Below, in pieces: positions 12,201 through 21,511 of a stretch of DNA of 46,610 nt. The first letter of the stretch is position 1. Every line of letters starts with the position of its first letter. The stretch covers positions 1-46,610 of the forward strand of contig JAPTJF010000474.1 in NCBI GenBank assembly GCA_029339195.1, given 5' to 3'. The notes beneath the pieces were generated by a model. It saw only the letters and a list, made by a program, of their open reading frames with translations. It made no database searches and was not told the DNA's origin. This DNA is from Micractinium sp. NFX-FRZ (Eukaryota > Chlorophyta > Trebouxiophyceae > Chlorellales > Chlorellaceae). The translations under genes and the position numbers were made by a program.

Positions 12201-12575
12201 TGTTGTGAAGGAGGGGGTTGGGTTGGGGAGGGGTGTAGCAGGGCAGCAGTGTGAGGCATGCCCTGACTGGTGCGGGCGGCACAAGCAGAGTCGTGACTCC
12301 GGGGTGCAGCGCTCGCGATGCCCACGACCGCCCTCCTGCCTGGTGCTGCCTCCCGTACTTGGGATCTTACCGGGCGCTTGCCCCTCCTTGTGCTCCTTCT
12401 CAATCAAATCATTTCCACACCTGCCTTGCCTGTCTGTCTTGCCTGTCTGTTGTGCAGGGAGTTCCGGGACGCCGCCCGCGTGATGGGCAACACAGCACTC
12501 TTCCAGCAAATGGAAAAAGCGTCGGCAGCCATCAAGCGGGACGTCATCTTTGCGGCCTCCCTGTACGTGGCGTAG
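281..12575 (+). CDS. SKI2: Ski2-type DExH-box RNA helicase (SKI complex), 5'-partial, 28 exons
   Basis: ATP-dependent 3'-5' RNA helicase of the cytosolic SKI complex, which feeds mRNA into the exosome. Exons: 281-534, 973-1117, 1397-1511, 1710-1871, 2098-2232, 2693-2788, 3052-3118, 3510-3601, 3838-4130, 4440-4509, 4655-4753, 5219-5270, 5583-5641, 5910-5983, 6107-6158, 6445-6550, 6936-7015, 7365-7510, 7884-7953, 8177-8680, 8896-9170, 9588-9739, 10081-10280, 10555-10633, 11135-11232, 11481-11642, 11932-12041, 12458-12575. After the first base (end of a split codon) they give 1287 codons plus TAG with no frame break. Visible: Walker A AHTSAGKT (Lys about 185), DEVH (269-272, split by an intron), SAT (300-302), [42 protein letters not shown], and a DSHCT-type C-terminus with [12 protein letters not shown] and [10 protein letters not shown]. 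Gly/Gln-rich inserts follow motif III and fill much of the 8177-9170 exons. The true start lies upstream of the window. Confidence 0.93.
491..697 (+). repeat. Exon-end echo in SKI2 intron 535-972
   Basis: The last ~45 bases of the exon ending at 534 (tgaggagctgccgggcggcg, then tag) reappear at about 645-691 as tgaggagctgccggggtggcg, about 157 bases downstream. The copy has lost its donor (ggcggtg instead of ggtgag). Confidence 0.8.
2411..2735 (+). repeat. Three acceptor/exon-start echoes before the DEVH-completing exon
   Basis: The true exon starts at 2693 with gtgcactatgtgaacgacgc. Copies beginning directly after an AG lie at 2411, 2515 and 2606 (spacings 104, 91, 87). The copy at 2606 (gtgcactatgtgagcgacgc) is nearly perfect and follows a good acceptor. 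The run from 2606 to 2692 is 87 bases, open and in frame with the true exon. Confidence 0.9.
3335..3545 (+). repeat. Two acceptor/exon-start echoes before the TTKRP exon of SKI2
   Basis: The true exon starts at 3510 (gcaccaccaagcgccccgtc). Copies follow acceptors at 3335 (gcaccacccagcgccccgtc) and 3429 (gctccatcaagcgccctatc), each behind a similar ggcccgcag or ccccgcag tract. The 3429 copy is 81 bases upstream and reads open and in frame into the exon. The 3335 copy hits a TGA. Confidence 0.9.
5271..5582 (+). other. SKI2: Putative GC-AG intron in SKI2
   Basis: The exon ends HHAG-type at ...catgcag|gcaagc. No GT donor nearby gives the required phase 1, and the GC site joins exactly to GLLPIVKE, as the family demands. 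CAG|GCAAG is the known strong context for GC donors. Confidence 0.8.
5494..5605 (+). repeat. Acceptor echo before the SKI2 exon at 5583
   Basis: Bases 5494-5515 after an accgcag acceptor (gcccgctgcccattgcgagg) resemble the true exon start at 5583 (gcctgctgcccatcgtgaag). The spacing is 89, so using it would shift the frame. Confidence 0.6.
6987..7110 (+). repeat. Exon-end echo after the SKI2 exon ending at 7015
   Basis: tcaacctgctgagggtggag at 6987 recurs at 7081 as tcaacctgctgagggtggga, 94 bases downstream and inside the intron. Confidence 0.85.
7016..7364 (+). other. SKI2: Putative GC-AG intron in SKI2
   Basis: ...gacctaaag|gcgagtg joins in phase 0 to gtggaggacatgctgaag, giving the conserved [11 protein letters not shown]. 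Reading a GT donor a few bases on would break this motif. Confidence 0.75.
7511..7883 (+). other. SKI2: Putative GC-AG intron in SKI2
   Basis: ...ggcaccaccag|gcgcgc joins in phase to g|gaggagatggaggcg. The frame is open on both sides and no in-phase GT donor precedes the loss of family-like sequence. Less certain than the other GC donors because the context is weak. Confidence 0.6.
7776..7900 (+). repeat. Acceptor echo before the SKI2 exon at 7884
   Basis: The true junction tactgcag|ggaggagatggag at 7884 has a copy tactgcag|gtcggagatggga at 7789, 95 bases upstream. Confidence 0.75.
9714..9876 (+). repeat. Donor echo after the SKI2 exon ending at 9739
   Basis: gacctgaagctcaactccattg|gtgagc at 9740 recurs as gacctgaagctcaactctgttg|gtgagc with its GT at 9871 (spacing 131). 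A GT-rich microsatellite lies between them. Both donors look functional, but only the first keeps the frame. Confidence 0.9.
10902..11165 (+). repeat. Three acceptor echoes before the GDELVATEL exon of SKI2
   Basis: The true exon starts at 11135 (gcgatgagctggtggccacg). Copies start after ttgcag or ctgcag at 10902, 10940 (partial) and 11031. The intron sequence between copies (ccccagctgtcgtcccacgt and similar) is repeated too, so about 104 bases of acceptor plus exon start were duplicated as a block. Confidence 0.92.
11354..11535 (+). repeat. Acceptor/exon echo before the SKI2 exon at 11481
   Basis: The stretch from 11354 (gaggcacagagacggagcga then gctggcccctcggctgctgcag) is a degraded copy of the exon start at 11481 (gagaagagccagagcgagcc then ggagctcaccccgcggctgcag), 127 bases apart. 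Both follow a gctgcag acceptor. Confidence 0.75.
11672..11766 (+). repeat. GCTGT array passing into a GAGGT array
   Basis: Directly downstream of the SKI2 exon ending at 11642, GCTGT units (11672-11701) give way to nine perfect tandem GAGGT units (11717-11761). Read across unit borders, each is AG|GTGAG, a consensus 5' splice site, so the intron carries a run of decoy donors. Confidence 0.9.
12018..12165 (+). repeat. Donor echo after the SKI2 exon ending at 12041
   Basis: gtgcggctggacgaaacctg + cag|gtgggctgc at 12042 recurs as gtgtggctggacggcacatg + cag|gtgggctgc with its GT at 12156. The spacing is 114 (38 codons) and the interval is open in frame. Confidence 0.88.
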
Positions 12576-12973
12576 GCGAGCGGCACTGTGCGGCTGTCCA
12601 CGCAGCGTGGCATGGCGTGGGGCGAGCAGGAGGCAGGCAGCGCTGCTGCCGCCCGCCGCCGCCGCCGATGGCCGTGGTTGCCGGAGTGCTGCCGGGCCCC
12701 TGCGGCCTGGCCCATCGTTTTGTGCTGCCACACTGCCTGCACACTCTCATGTGTTGTCGCAAGGTGTAAGTCACGGCGCTGAGCATTGCTGCAGGAGCAC
12801 AAGGGGGCCCAGCAGTTCTGCCCAGCACGGCGGCGGCGGAGAGCACAGCGGGCGCAGCAGGCTGGTCGGCTCGAGGTTGCACGCTTCTTATCACCTGCAG
12901 GCTTACACATCATATTGGCCTTTACTTGATTGCTGGGGTGGCTAGGGCGAGGATGCGGCGCGCGTGAAACCCT
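12576..12973 (+). other. SKI2 3' flank and LYRM2 upstream region
   Basis: No coding exon is seen in these ~400 bases. A TGTAA at 12765-12769, 190 bases after the SKI2 stop, is a good candidate for the helicase poly(A) signal. The remainder is probably the promoter and 5' leader of the LYR gene. Confidence 0.55.
12765..12769 (+). terminator. Candidate TGTAA poly(A) signal of SKI2
   Basis: TGTAA is the characteristic green-algal polyadenylation signal. It sits about 190 bases past the stop codon and is the only copy noticed before the next gene. Confidence 0.5.
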
Positions 12974-13476
12974 ATGTCGGCCAGCGCGGAGCTGAGGGGC
13001 TTCATCCTGCGGCAAGAGGTGCTGCACCTCTACCGCAGGATGCTGCGGGCATCGAAATGCGCGCCGGACCCGGCGTCCCGAGGTGAGCGGCGCGGTTATC
13101 ACGCAGCGCCGCGTGCGGGCCTGGGGCGCACCTTGATTGATCTCATGTGATGCCGATGAGAATGGGAAAGCCGCTGCATACCCACGCCACTGGTTGCTGA
13201 CCAATGTGCCGCCGCCGCCCACCCGCCACTGCTGCCTGCCGCCCGTGTCCTCATGCCACCACCATCCCGTCACCCCCGCCTGCCCTTCACATATCTCTGA
13301 CCCTCTACAACACACACACACACATATGCATGCCTGCAGGGGAGCTGCGGCAGGAGATCCGGCGACAGTTTGAGGTGCACCGGCAGAAGCAGGAGCAGGG
13401 CACCATCCGCTTCCTGCTCAGCGATGGCAAGCTGAAGCTCAAGCAGCTGGGGGAAATGCTGGGCATGCAGACTTGA
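12974..13476 (+). CDS. LYRM2: LYR-motif protein, LYRM2-like, 81 aa, two exons
   Basis: Exons 12974-13082 and 13340-13476 join in phase to give 81 codons and TGA. LYR proteins are small helical mitochondrial factors that bind acyl-ACP and help assemble or regulate respiratory complexes and Fe-S proteins. The LYR motif is plain in VLHLYRRMLR (residues about 16-25). It is followed by a charged helix (GELRQEIRRQFEVHRQ) and a C-terminal TIRFLLSDGKLKLKQLGEML that matches the LYRM2 pattern of a TIR..I..G...LK.L ending. Length is normal for LYRM2 (just under 90 aa in animals). The start is the first ATG of the open frame. LYRM2 is favoured over other LYR proteins by the C-terminus, but the precise subfamily is inferred from memory of the motif. 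Confidence 0.88.
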
Positions 13477-14479
13477 GATTCGGTAAAATCTTGTCTCTTC
13501 CAGCTGGCGCTGTCAGCTGTCGGTGAGGCTGGCAGGCGGTGAGCGGCAAGGGGCCACCGGCAAGCGGCAGCACCAGCCCGGGAGTGCAGCCGGACAACAT
13601 TCCCGTCTGCCAGCAGTGCTGTGCATCCGCTCTGTCCCGCACTGGGCATTCATTGTTTCATTTCCGCACTGCACGTATCAATCTCTCCTTAATGCGGGTT
13701 CGCACCCAACGCCCGCTCCTGGCACCCGTCTTCTGCAGCAGGGGGCGGGCAAAATTAGGCAAGTGGCAGGAGGGGCCAGGGGCCACAGAAGCATGCATGA
13801 TGCTGCATGCTTCCGGTGCGGTTTGGGGGCGCGTGTGTGTACATGCATATCAGGATGCGTGCGCCCCCCTCCAGTTGGCAAAACCAAGATATTCAGCAGG
13901 CTGAGGTGGCCGGGGCACGTGCCTGTGCAGTCAAGTGGGCGGCCGTATCATGCAGAATCTGCGGCAAGAGCGGCCTTGCCCCCGCCGCACCCTGCTGACT
14001 CGCCTGAAGTCGCATGGAAATCATGGGTGGATGTTTGATTTCGTGCGAAAGGTTGGGGTGGCGTGAGTTCCCAGCAGCTTTCAATTTGCAGGTCCTCCCT
14101 GCAGTGTGTGCTGGCAGCGCCAGCCTGGCGTGCCGATCTCCAGCAAGTCCTCTCTACTTGGGTTCGGGTCGGCTGCGAGCCCACATTCAGCTTCTAACAC
14201 GCCTCAAGGTTCCTCACAAACTATCACGCCATCCACAGAGACACCAGAAGGTGCGAAGAGCTCCGGCCAGCCTGATGCCACGAATTGTGCCAGCACGGGA
14301 CTGCGGCGCGGGGGCGGTCTGCTGGTCTGCACCCTTGCCGAAATCCCGTGGAATTGTCCTGCCACATCAACTTTGCGGGGCGAGCGCAAAGCGCCACCTG
14401 TCCTTGCCGGCACGTCACCCAGCCAAGAACGAATGCCGTCGGCAGCTCACCCCATTCCCCCCCACCCCTTGCTGCAGGC
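13477..14479. other. Intergenic stretch without a recognisable gene
   Basis: About 1 kb with several short open frames in GC-rich DNA, none with a family motif or coherent splice structure. It presumably holds the LYRM2 3' UTR and the promoter or 5' leader of the next gene. The next ATG is preceded by gctgcaggc, so a noncoding or unseen 5' exon of that gene could lie here. Confidence 0.4.
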
Positions 14480-16793
14480 ATGGCTAGCACCACCGCCCTC
14501 TTCGCCCTGACGTGGCTCTTCACCCTCTCGGGAGGTGGGACGGCAGCTAGCTGGGTTCTAGCTCTGGCAAGTGCTTGCTGGCATGGACAGCACGCGCGCT
14601 AGTACCATATGCCAGCAGGCAGGCAGCCCTGTCGTGCACCCTCCTGCTGCCAGCCCAGGATCTCTCCCACAATGCGACTGTTCACCAAACAGCACTGCCT
14701 TCCTTCCACCCCGCCAATATGCACAGGCCTTGTTGTGCTCGGGGCCCTGGGCGCCCTGACCAAGGTAGGGCGCCGCTGCCCGCCTTCCTGCCAGCTGGCC
14801 GGCCCGCTCGCTCGCTCGCTCGCTCAAGTGCCTGCCTGCCTGCCTGCCTGGCCAGCCCGCCTGTGCAACTGCTTTCAATTTGCCCGCCTGCCGGCTTGGC
14901 AAACGCCCAGCGCAGGCGTGCCTGCCCTGCCCGCCAGCCTGCCCACCAGCCACCCTGCCTGCCTGCAACTCGCAACTCACACCCGCGCCACCTGGCAGTT
15001 GCACCCATCACCACCCGCCCTGCCCGTGCTGCAGGATTCGGAGCGGGTGAAGCGCTTGCTGCCGCTTGATGCCTGCAGACCGCGCCCTGTGATTCAACCG
15101 GCTGTGGCGTCACTGCCTTCCCTTTCCTGCCCCTGTGCGTGGCTGCAGGACTCGGAGCTGACGCCGCTCTTTGGCCCCTACCGCCTGGCATGGACCGCCT
15201 GGTGAGCTTCACCTCTGTCTGTCATTTTTTGTCGTTGCTTCCGTGTGTATGACGTAAGAAGGCATACCGTCCCTTCTGGATGCCCGGTCATCGTACCCTG
15301 GCTGGCTGGCTGTTGCCCATGTGGCCCTTTCGTTCACCGGGGTACGTACCCCAACTCACTCGGTGACCAACCCTCCCCAGCCCTCCCCTGCATGCGCATT
15401 GCGCAACCCCTCCCCACGCCCCTGTACGCAAACCCTCCCCCCGCACCCCTACCTGAGCAGGTCTGTGCCCCTCTGCCACATGTTTGCGCTCCTCCCTGCC
15501 CGCCTCCCGCCCCACCCGCCCCATCTGCCCTCACCCCCCAGCTCTGCGTTCCCTCTCTGCAGGTCGGTCGAGGTGTTTGCCCTGCTGGTGGCCCTGTACG
15601 CCCTGGCCGTGGGCCCCTTCCGGCAGTGGCGCCCCACTGTCCTTTTCTTCTACGCCTTCATCTCGCCCGTCCTCATCACCCTGACCAATGAGTGAGTGAG
15701 CAGGGTGGGCAATGAGGTGTGGCGCTCACACCGGGCCAGCCTGGGCCACTCTCGTGCCACGCTCGCCAGTCTGGACCACGCTCGTGCCAGTGGCTGCACA
15801 TGCACAAGCAGGTCACCCTTCTCACTGTTTGACCGGCCGCGGAGGCAGGGAGCGGGCCACGTGGGTCCCGGCAGGGCTAGGGCAGCCGCCGGCCTTCCTG
15901 CTGCATGCAGTGCGGGGGCTGCCCCGCCGGGTGCCCGCTCAGCTCCCCATCACCACCACCACTACCCGTGCACCTGTCACTGCAGCCCGCCATGCTGCGC
16001 CCTCACCTCCTCCACCTCTCCCTGCAGCGTGCTGTGAGCACAAATGGGTCCAATGTGCCCTCCCACTACTGTTGAGCCCTTTTCTCTCATGTCTGCCCTC
16101 CCTGCTCCGTGCGCCCCCTCTCTCCCGCCTCTCCTGCAGCGTGCTGGTCAACAAGGGAGGCCTGCCCGGGTCCAACGGAGCCGACACCCGCGCCAACGCC
16201 ACCGCTGCCGGCCTCATCATCGTGCTCATTGGCAACGGAGTGCAGGTGGGTGTTACACATGCACGTTTCTCACGCTCTGATTACTGAAGCCGCCTGCGGT
16301 GAGGCAGGCTGGGCGGACTGTGGGGCAGGGTGGAGTAGCCTCCCATCCGGTGGTTGCGGACAGGCGGTACGGGCATGCACCTGCAAGGGAGTGCAGGGGC
16401 AGTACGGGCATGCACCTGCGAGGGAGTGCGGGGGCAGTGCGGGCATGCACCTGCAAGGGACGGCCGACTGAAGCACACCGGTGCGCAGGCCAGGCACACT
16501 GAGATTAGGGAAGTTGGTCCGGCAGGCCAGCAGCGCAGGCCGCGGGGGAGGCACTGCCCTGGCAGGCAGGCGCCGAGCTTCTCCCCGCAGCCCGGCAGGC
16601 GCCAAGCACCTCCCCGCGTGCTGCGGGCTGTGCACAGGATCCCGTGCAGCAGGCGCCCCAACCGACCGCGCCTCTCTTCCTTGCTGCCCTCCCCCCCATG
16701 GGTTTGCAGGCGATCCTGGCTGCCCTGCACGACGTGGAGAACCCTGTGCACCCCAACGGCTCCACGGATGGCTCCTCCAAGGATGCTGTCTGA
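14480..16793 (+). CDS. Unrecognised four-segment membrane protein, 154 aa, six exons
   Basis: Exons 14480-14534, 14727-14764, 15149-15201, 15563-15691, 16140-16245 and 16710-16793 join in phase to 154 codons plus TGA. I do not recognise the family. Hydrophobic segments at about residues 6-30, 51-67, 74-90 and 112-133 suggest a small polytopic membrane protein. Between segments 1 and 2 is LTPLFGPYRLAWTAW; between 3 and 4 a polar loop LVNKGGLPGSNGADTRANAT with one N-x-T site; the tail (ALHDVENPVHPNGSTDG) is hydrophilic. The lone N-terminal segment has no clear signal cleavage site. The ATG sits just after an AG acceptor-like tract, so an upstream exon is possible. TGTAA at 17304-17308 is a candidate poly(A) signal about 510 bases after the stop. 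Confidence 0.7.
15035..15201 (+). repeat. In-frame acceptor echo before exon 3 of the 154-aa protein gene
   Basis: ctgcag|gattcggagcgggtgaagcg at 15035 is a copy of ctgcag|gactcggagctgacgccgct at 15149. The interval is 114 bases, open and in frame. Use of the upstream site would add 38 residues. Confidence 0.75.
16028..16150 (+). repeat. Acceptor echo before exon 5 of the 154-aa protein gene
   Basis: The pyrimidine tract plus ctgcag|cgtgctg at 16140 is copied at 16028 (ccctgcag|cgtgctgtgag). The spacing is 112, so it would shift the frame. Confidence 0.6.
16366..16462. repeat. Short minisatellite of about 36 bases
   Basis: Almost three units built on gggcatgcacctgcaaggga with gtgcaggggcagta spacers, in the last intron of the 154-aa protein gene. 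Confidence 0.85.
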
Positions 16794-17694
16794 TGGGATG
16801 ACTGCCGTGGTTTGAGGACCTTGGCGGAAGCTTCCCCAAAGGCTCCGCCAAACATGCCGCTTTAGATAGAGCTGAAATGGTCTGGCCCACGCGGAGATGA
16901 GCTTAAGGTGCTCCGAGGTGTGAGCTGAGCCCAGCTGTACCAGCGACTTGGGGCCCAGCTGGGCGGCGCTGCCCCCCTAAAACCACTCCACCCCGCCCGC
17001 CTGCGCCCCGCCCGCCACGGTGCCCACCCAACTCGACCAATCCCACCTCGCCCCACTGCCAGCTGGCACTGCAGTGAGCCAGCCCGTATGGGCTGGCCTA
17101 TGCATGCCCGGTCCTCACTCGGCACGTTGGCAGAGAGTGGGCGCCACATGTATACATGTCAAAGTCTACGCCATGTCAATCGCTTGTCCCTCAAAAGGCT
17201 GCTGGTTGTGAGCGCCGCAATTACGCTCTGCCTGGCCTTTGGCAGGTCCGGGACGCCCTCCGTGGCGGCGCCCTCGAACTGCTTACATTTGTTGCACGTG
17301 CTGTGTAAGGATTTGGTTGTACCGTTGATGCTAGTTAGCAATCTAGATTATGAAGCACTTCAGCGGTGTCCCTGTGCCTGACGGTCCCATGGAAGCCCCG
17401 CTCTACAGGCGTGCAGGCAGGGCAGCCGCCCATGAGGGTTGGCGCCTGCTAGCCGTCCCGGAGGGGTGGCCGCCGTCTGAAGTGCAGGCGGCCCCGAGTG
17501 ATCAGCCCAATGAGTTCATGTGGCTCATTCTTCAGTGGCGCACTATGAATGGCCCAGAATTCAGGTGTTCATGGGCCGCTCACGCTGCGCTCCAGAGGCG
17601 ATCACGTCCGGAACGGCGCTGGCGGCTACATTGGCAGCTCCGTCACCCCATTTCCCTTGAAATTCCCCACGTTTCATAACAGTCCCAATTCAGC
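16794..17694. other. Intergenic stretch, 3' flank and promoter
   Basis: Roughly 900 bases with no supported gene. It contains the candidate TGTAA at 17304-17308 for the upstream gene. The DNA after about 17500 is less GC-extreme and probably serves as promoter and leader for the phospholipase gene. Confidence 0.4.
17304..17308 (+). terminator. Candidate TGTAA poly(A) signal
   Basis: TGTAA about 510 bases beyond the stop of the 154-aa protein gene. A 3' UTR this long is common in green algae, but the assignment is only positional. Confidence 0.4.
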
Positions 17695-20600
17695 ATGGCG
17701 CCTGCTCATCAACAGGCCAGCAGAACTACCAGGCTGCTCGCTGCGGCGACATGCACGGCGGCCATGGTGGTTCTGGTGAGTTTGGCACGCTCTTTGGTCC
17801 ACTGTAGCATCAGCACATTTTTTAAATGGAAGTGTCGGACGCAGATCAGCGGAGGAGCACTCCAAGCCTCGCAAGCCGTCGCGAGCGCATTGCCTAGCGC
17901 TACCTGCGGTTCCAGACACATTACTGCGCCGCTGCGCGCTTCCACAGGGGGTGTTCAGACAGGATTCAGTCCACAGCCGAGCGCCCGGCTGCAGCACACG
18001 CAGGATCCTGCCGCCGGGCGCCGCGGCCCAGTGCGCGCCCGCACTGGCGCTGTGCGGTCGTGATGCCTGCACCTCGGGCAGACTGCATCATGCCTGCATG
18101 ATGCCAATTGGAATTGAAGCTTGCAGCTGGATTCCCTTTTCCCTTGCCCTGCCGGTGCATGAAGGCCGTTGTCACGCACGTGATCACCACAGCCCACCAG
18201 CCTGCGCCGGCCACGATGCAACAGGGTCGCAGGCTTCGGTGCGTGCCCTGCCGCCCGCGCCTCACAAAACATCTTCCCAGGGCTTGCATGAGTGGTCATG
18301 TTTTGTGTGTGCTTGACATTTGTGAACAGAATTCCCGCTGTGCCCTCTGCGCTTACTCCCCTACCTCCCTTGCCCAGGCAATGGCCGCCTGCCAGCCCCC
18401 GCTGGGTAGCACCGCCCGTCCGACACAAACCGGCCCACCCCTTGCCCCCTTCACACCCAACTGATGTGGCCCCCGCCTGCCCCTCCCGCCCACCGCCCCC
18501 GCCTGCCGTCCCTCCCGCCCACCAAACGGGCCCCCGCTGCGCCCCGCCCACCACCCCCACTTGCCCTCCCCTCCTGCCAGCCAACTTGGCCTCCTACTGT
18601 GCCGCACACGGGGCCGCGCCCCGCCCCGCCTCATGCCCTCCCCGCTCTGCATGCCCGCGTGCAGCCCTCGCCCCTGCCGTTACCCACGCCTTGCTGTCCT
18701 CTCACTGATACGTCTGCAGCTGCCTGCAGTGGCACCCTTTCCCCCCCCCCGCCCACCGCAGGCAGCTGCAGACGATGAGCTGGAGGATGCCCAACCATGC
18801 CGGTCCCGCCCATTTCACCCGCCCCACCCTACTCCCCCACCAGCGCCCGCCCCCAGGAGGCTGCATGGGATCTGCAAGGCTAGCGCATGCCCATCCGACT
18901 CCCCTCGCAGGCACGCCTGCCCACCTGCTCACCTGGGCCTGCCCGGATGGGACACCCCCTCCCCCATCTTAACATCATTCCTGCCCCCGCCTGCCCCGCT
19001 CTTCCCACGTTCCCTGCCGCCCTGCAGGAAGCTGCAGGAAATCAACCTGCACATGCCCAACTACACCGCGCAGCCGCGGCCCCAGATGTCAACTCGGAAC
19101 TGCATCCAGGGAGCCATCTCAGGCACACTGTCGGTTGGTGCGGTACGTAGACTGGTCACACTTCAGAGCCAGGTGGTTTGCTGCTTGGTTCGCACACACA
19201 GGCATGGCAGATCAACAACATACGTCCGCCCGCACGCCAGAACTCATGCGCCGGCGCCATTGCTGTAACAGAACATTGTCCCGGGCCGAGGGAGCATCCG
19301 CGCATGATGTCAGCGCCACCCGGTGGCCAGCGCCCCCTGGGCCAGGAACCGCAGCCAGTGCATGCAGGTTGACCAACCTGCTCACACTACGATCACACTT
19401 GCGCCCCTCACCCCTCCTGCAGCAACTCACGGAATGGGGGGCAGACTTTGCGACAAGTTGGTTCACTGACGAGAATGTTTTGGACATCGCATGCGTGTAC
19501 GGGAACTGGTGTGGGGGCAAATGCTCCGGGCTAAACGGCCCCCCCATTGATGAGGTGGACGGGCTGTGCAAGGTACACGACGAATGCTACAGCAACAGCG
19601 ACCCGTGCAACATATGCAAATGCGACGCCGAGCTGATTCAGTCGCTCAAGGCGGTGAGCCAGCCTGCAGGGCGGGAGGAAAGGGATGTGGGAGGGGCGGG
19701 GGAGGGGTGGGGGAAAGGAGGTGGGGGCGTGTGTGGCATGCAGTGGGCCCCCGTGGGGAATGAGGCCTAGTGCATGCCCTAACCGACGACGGATGCCATG
19801 CAAGGGTGCCATGAAAGGGTGCTTAGCACAAACCACCACTTGTGTGGTATGCAGATTCTTGCCAAGAAGGAGAACTGTGGGTGCTTGGACATCTTCTGCT
19901 GGGAAGAGGATTGGGTGAAGGTGGCAGGCCAGATGGTCATCCTGTTTACAGGGATGAGGGCCAACTCTTGCGACTCCTGCCCACCCGACGCCCTGTCCCC
20001 CGAGGCACAGGCCGCTGTCGATGCGGCTGCAGCAGAGATGATTGAATTGCTGGGTACCACGGCCTCCGATCTGGCACAGTCAGTTGCTTCACTCTTCAAC
20101 ATATCGTGGGCAGAAGTCGTGCCCGCCCTTGCGGAGCAGCCCTCCCCATCTCCCTCCCCGGCGCCCTCCACATCCCCCTCCCCATCGCCATCGCTTATCC
20201 CCCAGTCCCCCGACACGGCTTCGCCCACCGAATCCCCCGCTTTAGACGGCAGCGACTCGTGCACAGCTGAGATACTGTTGGACACCGACCTCACATATGG
20301 CGACCTGCCCACCGACCCGTTCCAGCCTGCCGACAGCTGGGAAGAGTGCTGCGCCCTGTGCAACGACCGCGACGACTGCTTCGCCTGGTGCGCCCGCCTG
20401 CCTTCCTGCTGCTGTTGAGGGGAGTTGAGGATGGGCGTTGGGGCGCACTGCAGCTTGTGATAGAAGTGCTGCTTTTCGCGGCGTAGCAATATTGCGCCTA
20501 CGCATTGCTGGCATGGGCTGCCTCGAGGGCAAGGGTATGGGATGAGGGCCGGCAGCCTGCATGCTACTGCGGCAGATGTTAGCGGAGGCCTTGCAGTTGG

Positions 20601-20922
20601 CTCGGTTGCGCAGCTGTGCAACTTCGTGCTGTGCAGCTTAGCGCTGGCAGGCCTGGTTGGGGGGCAAAGGGAGAGGGGCAATCCCCACAGGAGGGTACGT
20701 CGTGCATTCGGCTGTGCGTGTGGCACGCTCACTCACTGCTTGGTGCCTGCTGCGCCCTGGCCGAAGCTCACCCCGTGCGTGTTGTCTCACTCGAGGTCCT
20801 GGCCTGGGAATGCGTGCAGGACATACAACCCTGGGGTCGCCACCTGCATCCTCAAGGCCAGCACCGGCTACACAGAGAATGCTTTCGCTGGTGGGGTGTC
20901 AGGCCGGTGGAGCGAGTCTTGA
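17695..20922 (+). CDS. Secreted phospholipase A2-like protein with C-terminal PAN/apple-like module
   Basis: Confident exons are 19028-19142, 19423-19653, 19855-20387 and 20820-20922, in phase, 327 codons including TGA. The PLA2 core has a Ca2+-loop-like YGNWCGGKCSG and the catalytic pair in DGLCKVHDECY, followed by Cys-rich NICKC and ENCGCLDIFCW. Expected activity is Ca2+-dependent sn-2 hydrolysis of phospholipids. After the core comes a Pro/Ser linker (PSPSPSPAPS type). A Cys-rich module follows, with EECCALCNDRDDCFAW spliced to TYNPGVATCILK, typical of PAN/apple adhesion domains. The N-terminus is less sure. ATG 17695 opens a signal-peptide-like stretch (LLAAATCTAAMVVL) ending at a strong donor at 17776 in phase 0, whereas exon 19028 needs phase 2, so a linking exon (perhaps around 17948-18030) or another donor is missing from the model. 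Confidence 0.78.
18762..19070 (+). repeat. Exon-start echo upstream of the phospholipase exon at 19028
   Basis: gcagctgcagacgatgagct + ggaggatgcccaaccatgcc after an accgcag at 18762 resembles gaagctgcaggaaatcaacc + tgcacatgcccaactacacc at 19028, 266 bases apart. This is the most diverged echo listed. Confidence 0.55.
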
Positions 20923-21511
20923 GGCAGAAATCCGCAAGCTCGACCGGTCGAGTCATTTAAAGCACCCCCCTGCTACCTGCGTCCGCAGTCTGCGCCCAAA
21001 AGCAGCTGCTTCGACCACAATTGCCACCCCTCCAGGTCACACCTGCACAGCCCCCGACCCCGATTTACTATAAATTTGAGTGCCCCCCCCCTTTTGGGCC
21101 CAATTTCCCACTTACCGCCCCAATTGTGTTCGTTTTTGAGGGTGGGGACCATGGCAGCCGCCCCACAGGACCACCTGCCCCACCCCAGTCCACCCACCCA
21201 TAAAGCACCCCGCCCTCGCACCACTCGCTTCTTGGCAAGCTTCACGGCAGTTGGCTGTGCATGACTTGCCCCCGACATCATCGGCGGCCGAACCACATGA
21301 ACTGCTGGGTATTTGAACAGTTGTTACTAGTTGCTAATGAGTGAGCTACAGTGAGGGAGCAGAGGGCCCCAGCACAGCACAACAGCGTGGCACATGCAGT
21401 GGTGGGGGGGGCATGCTCATCAAGTGGTGCCATGCTCCAGCAAGCGGAACCACCCATGGTTTGCCACGTGTGCACCCACCCTGCCACCTGGCAGTCCCGG
21501 GTGGTCGCCCG
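20923..21511. other. Convergent intergenic region
   Basis: The phospholipase gene and the minus-strand gene face each other across these ~590 bases. No gene and no TGTAA/TTACA signal was found. Two relatively AT-rich patches occur near 21062-21075 and 21300-21350. Confidence 0.4.

Noticed and set aside
11106..12731. A 541-aa minus-strand open frame
   Set aside because: It runs antisense through several verified SKI2 exons and their repeats and has no motif; stop codons are simply rare in this GC-rich DNA.
19779..20732. A 317-aa minus-strand open frame opposite the phospholipase
   Set aside because: Overlaps the confirmed PLA2 exons antisense; Gly/Asp/Glu runs mirror the Pro/Ser linker.
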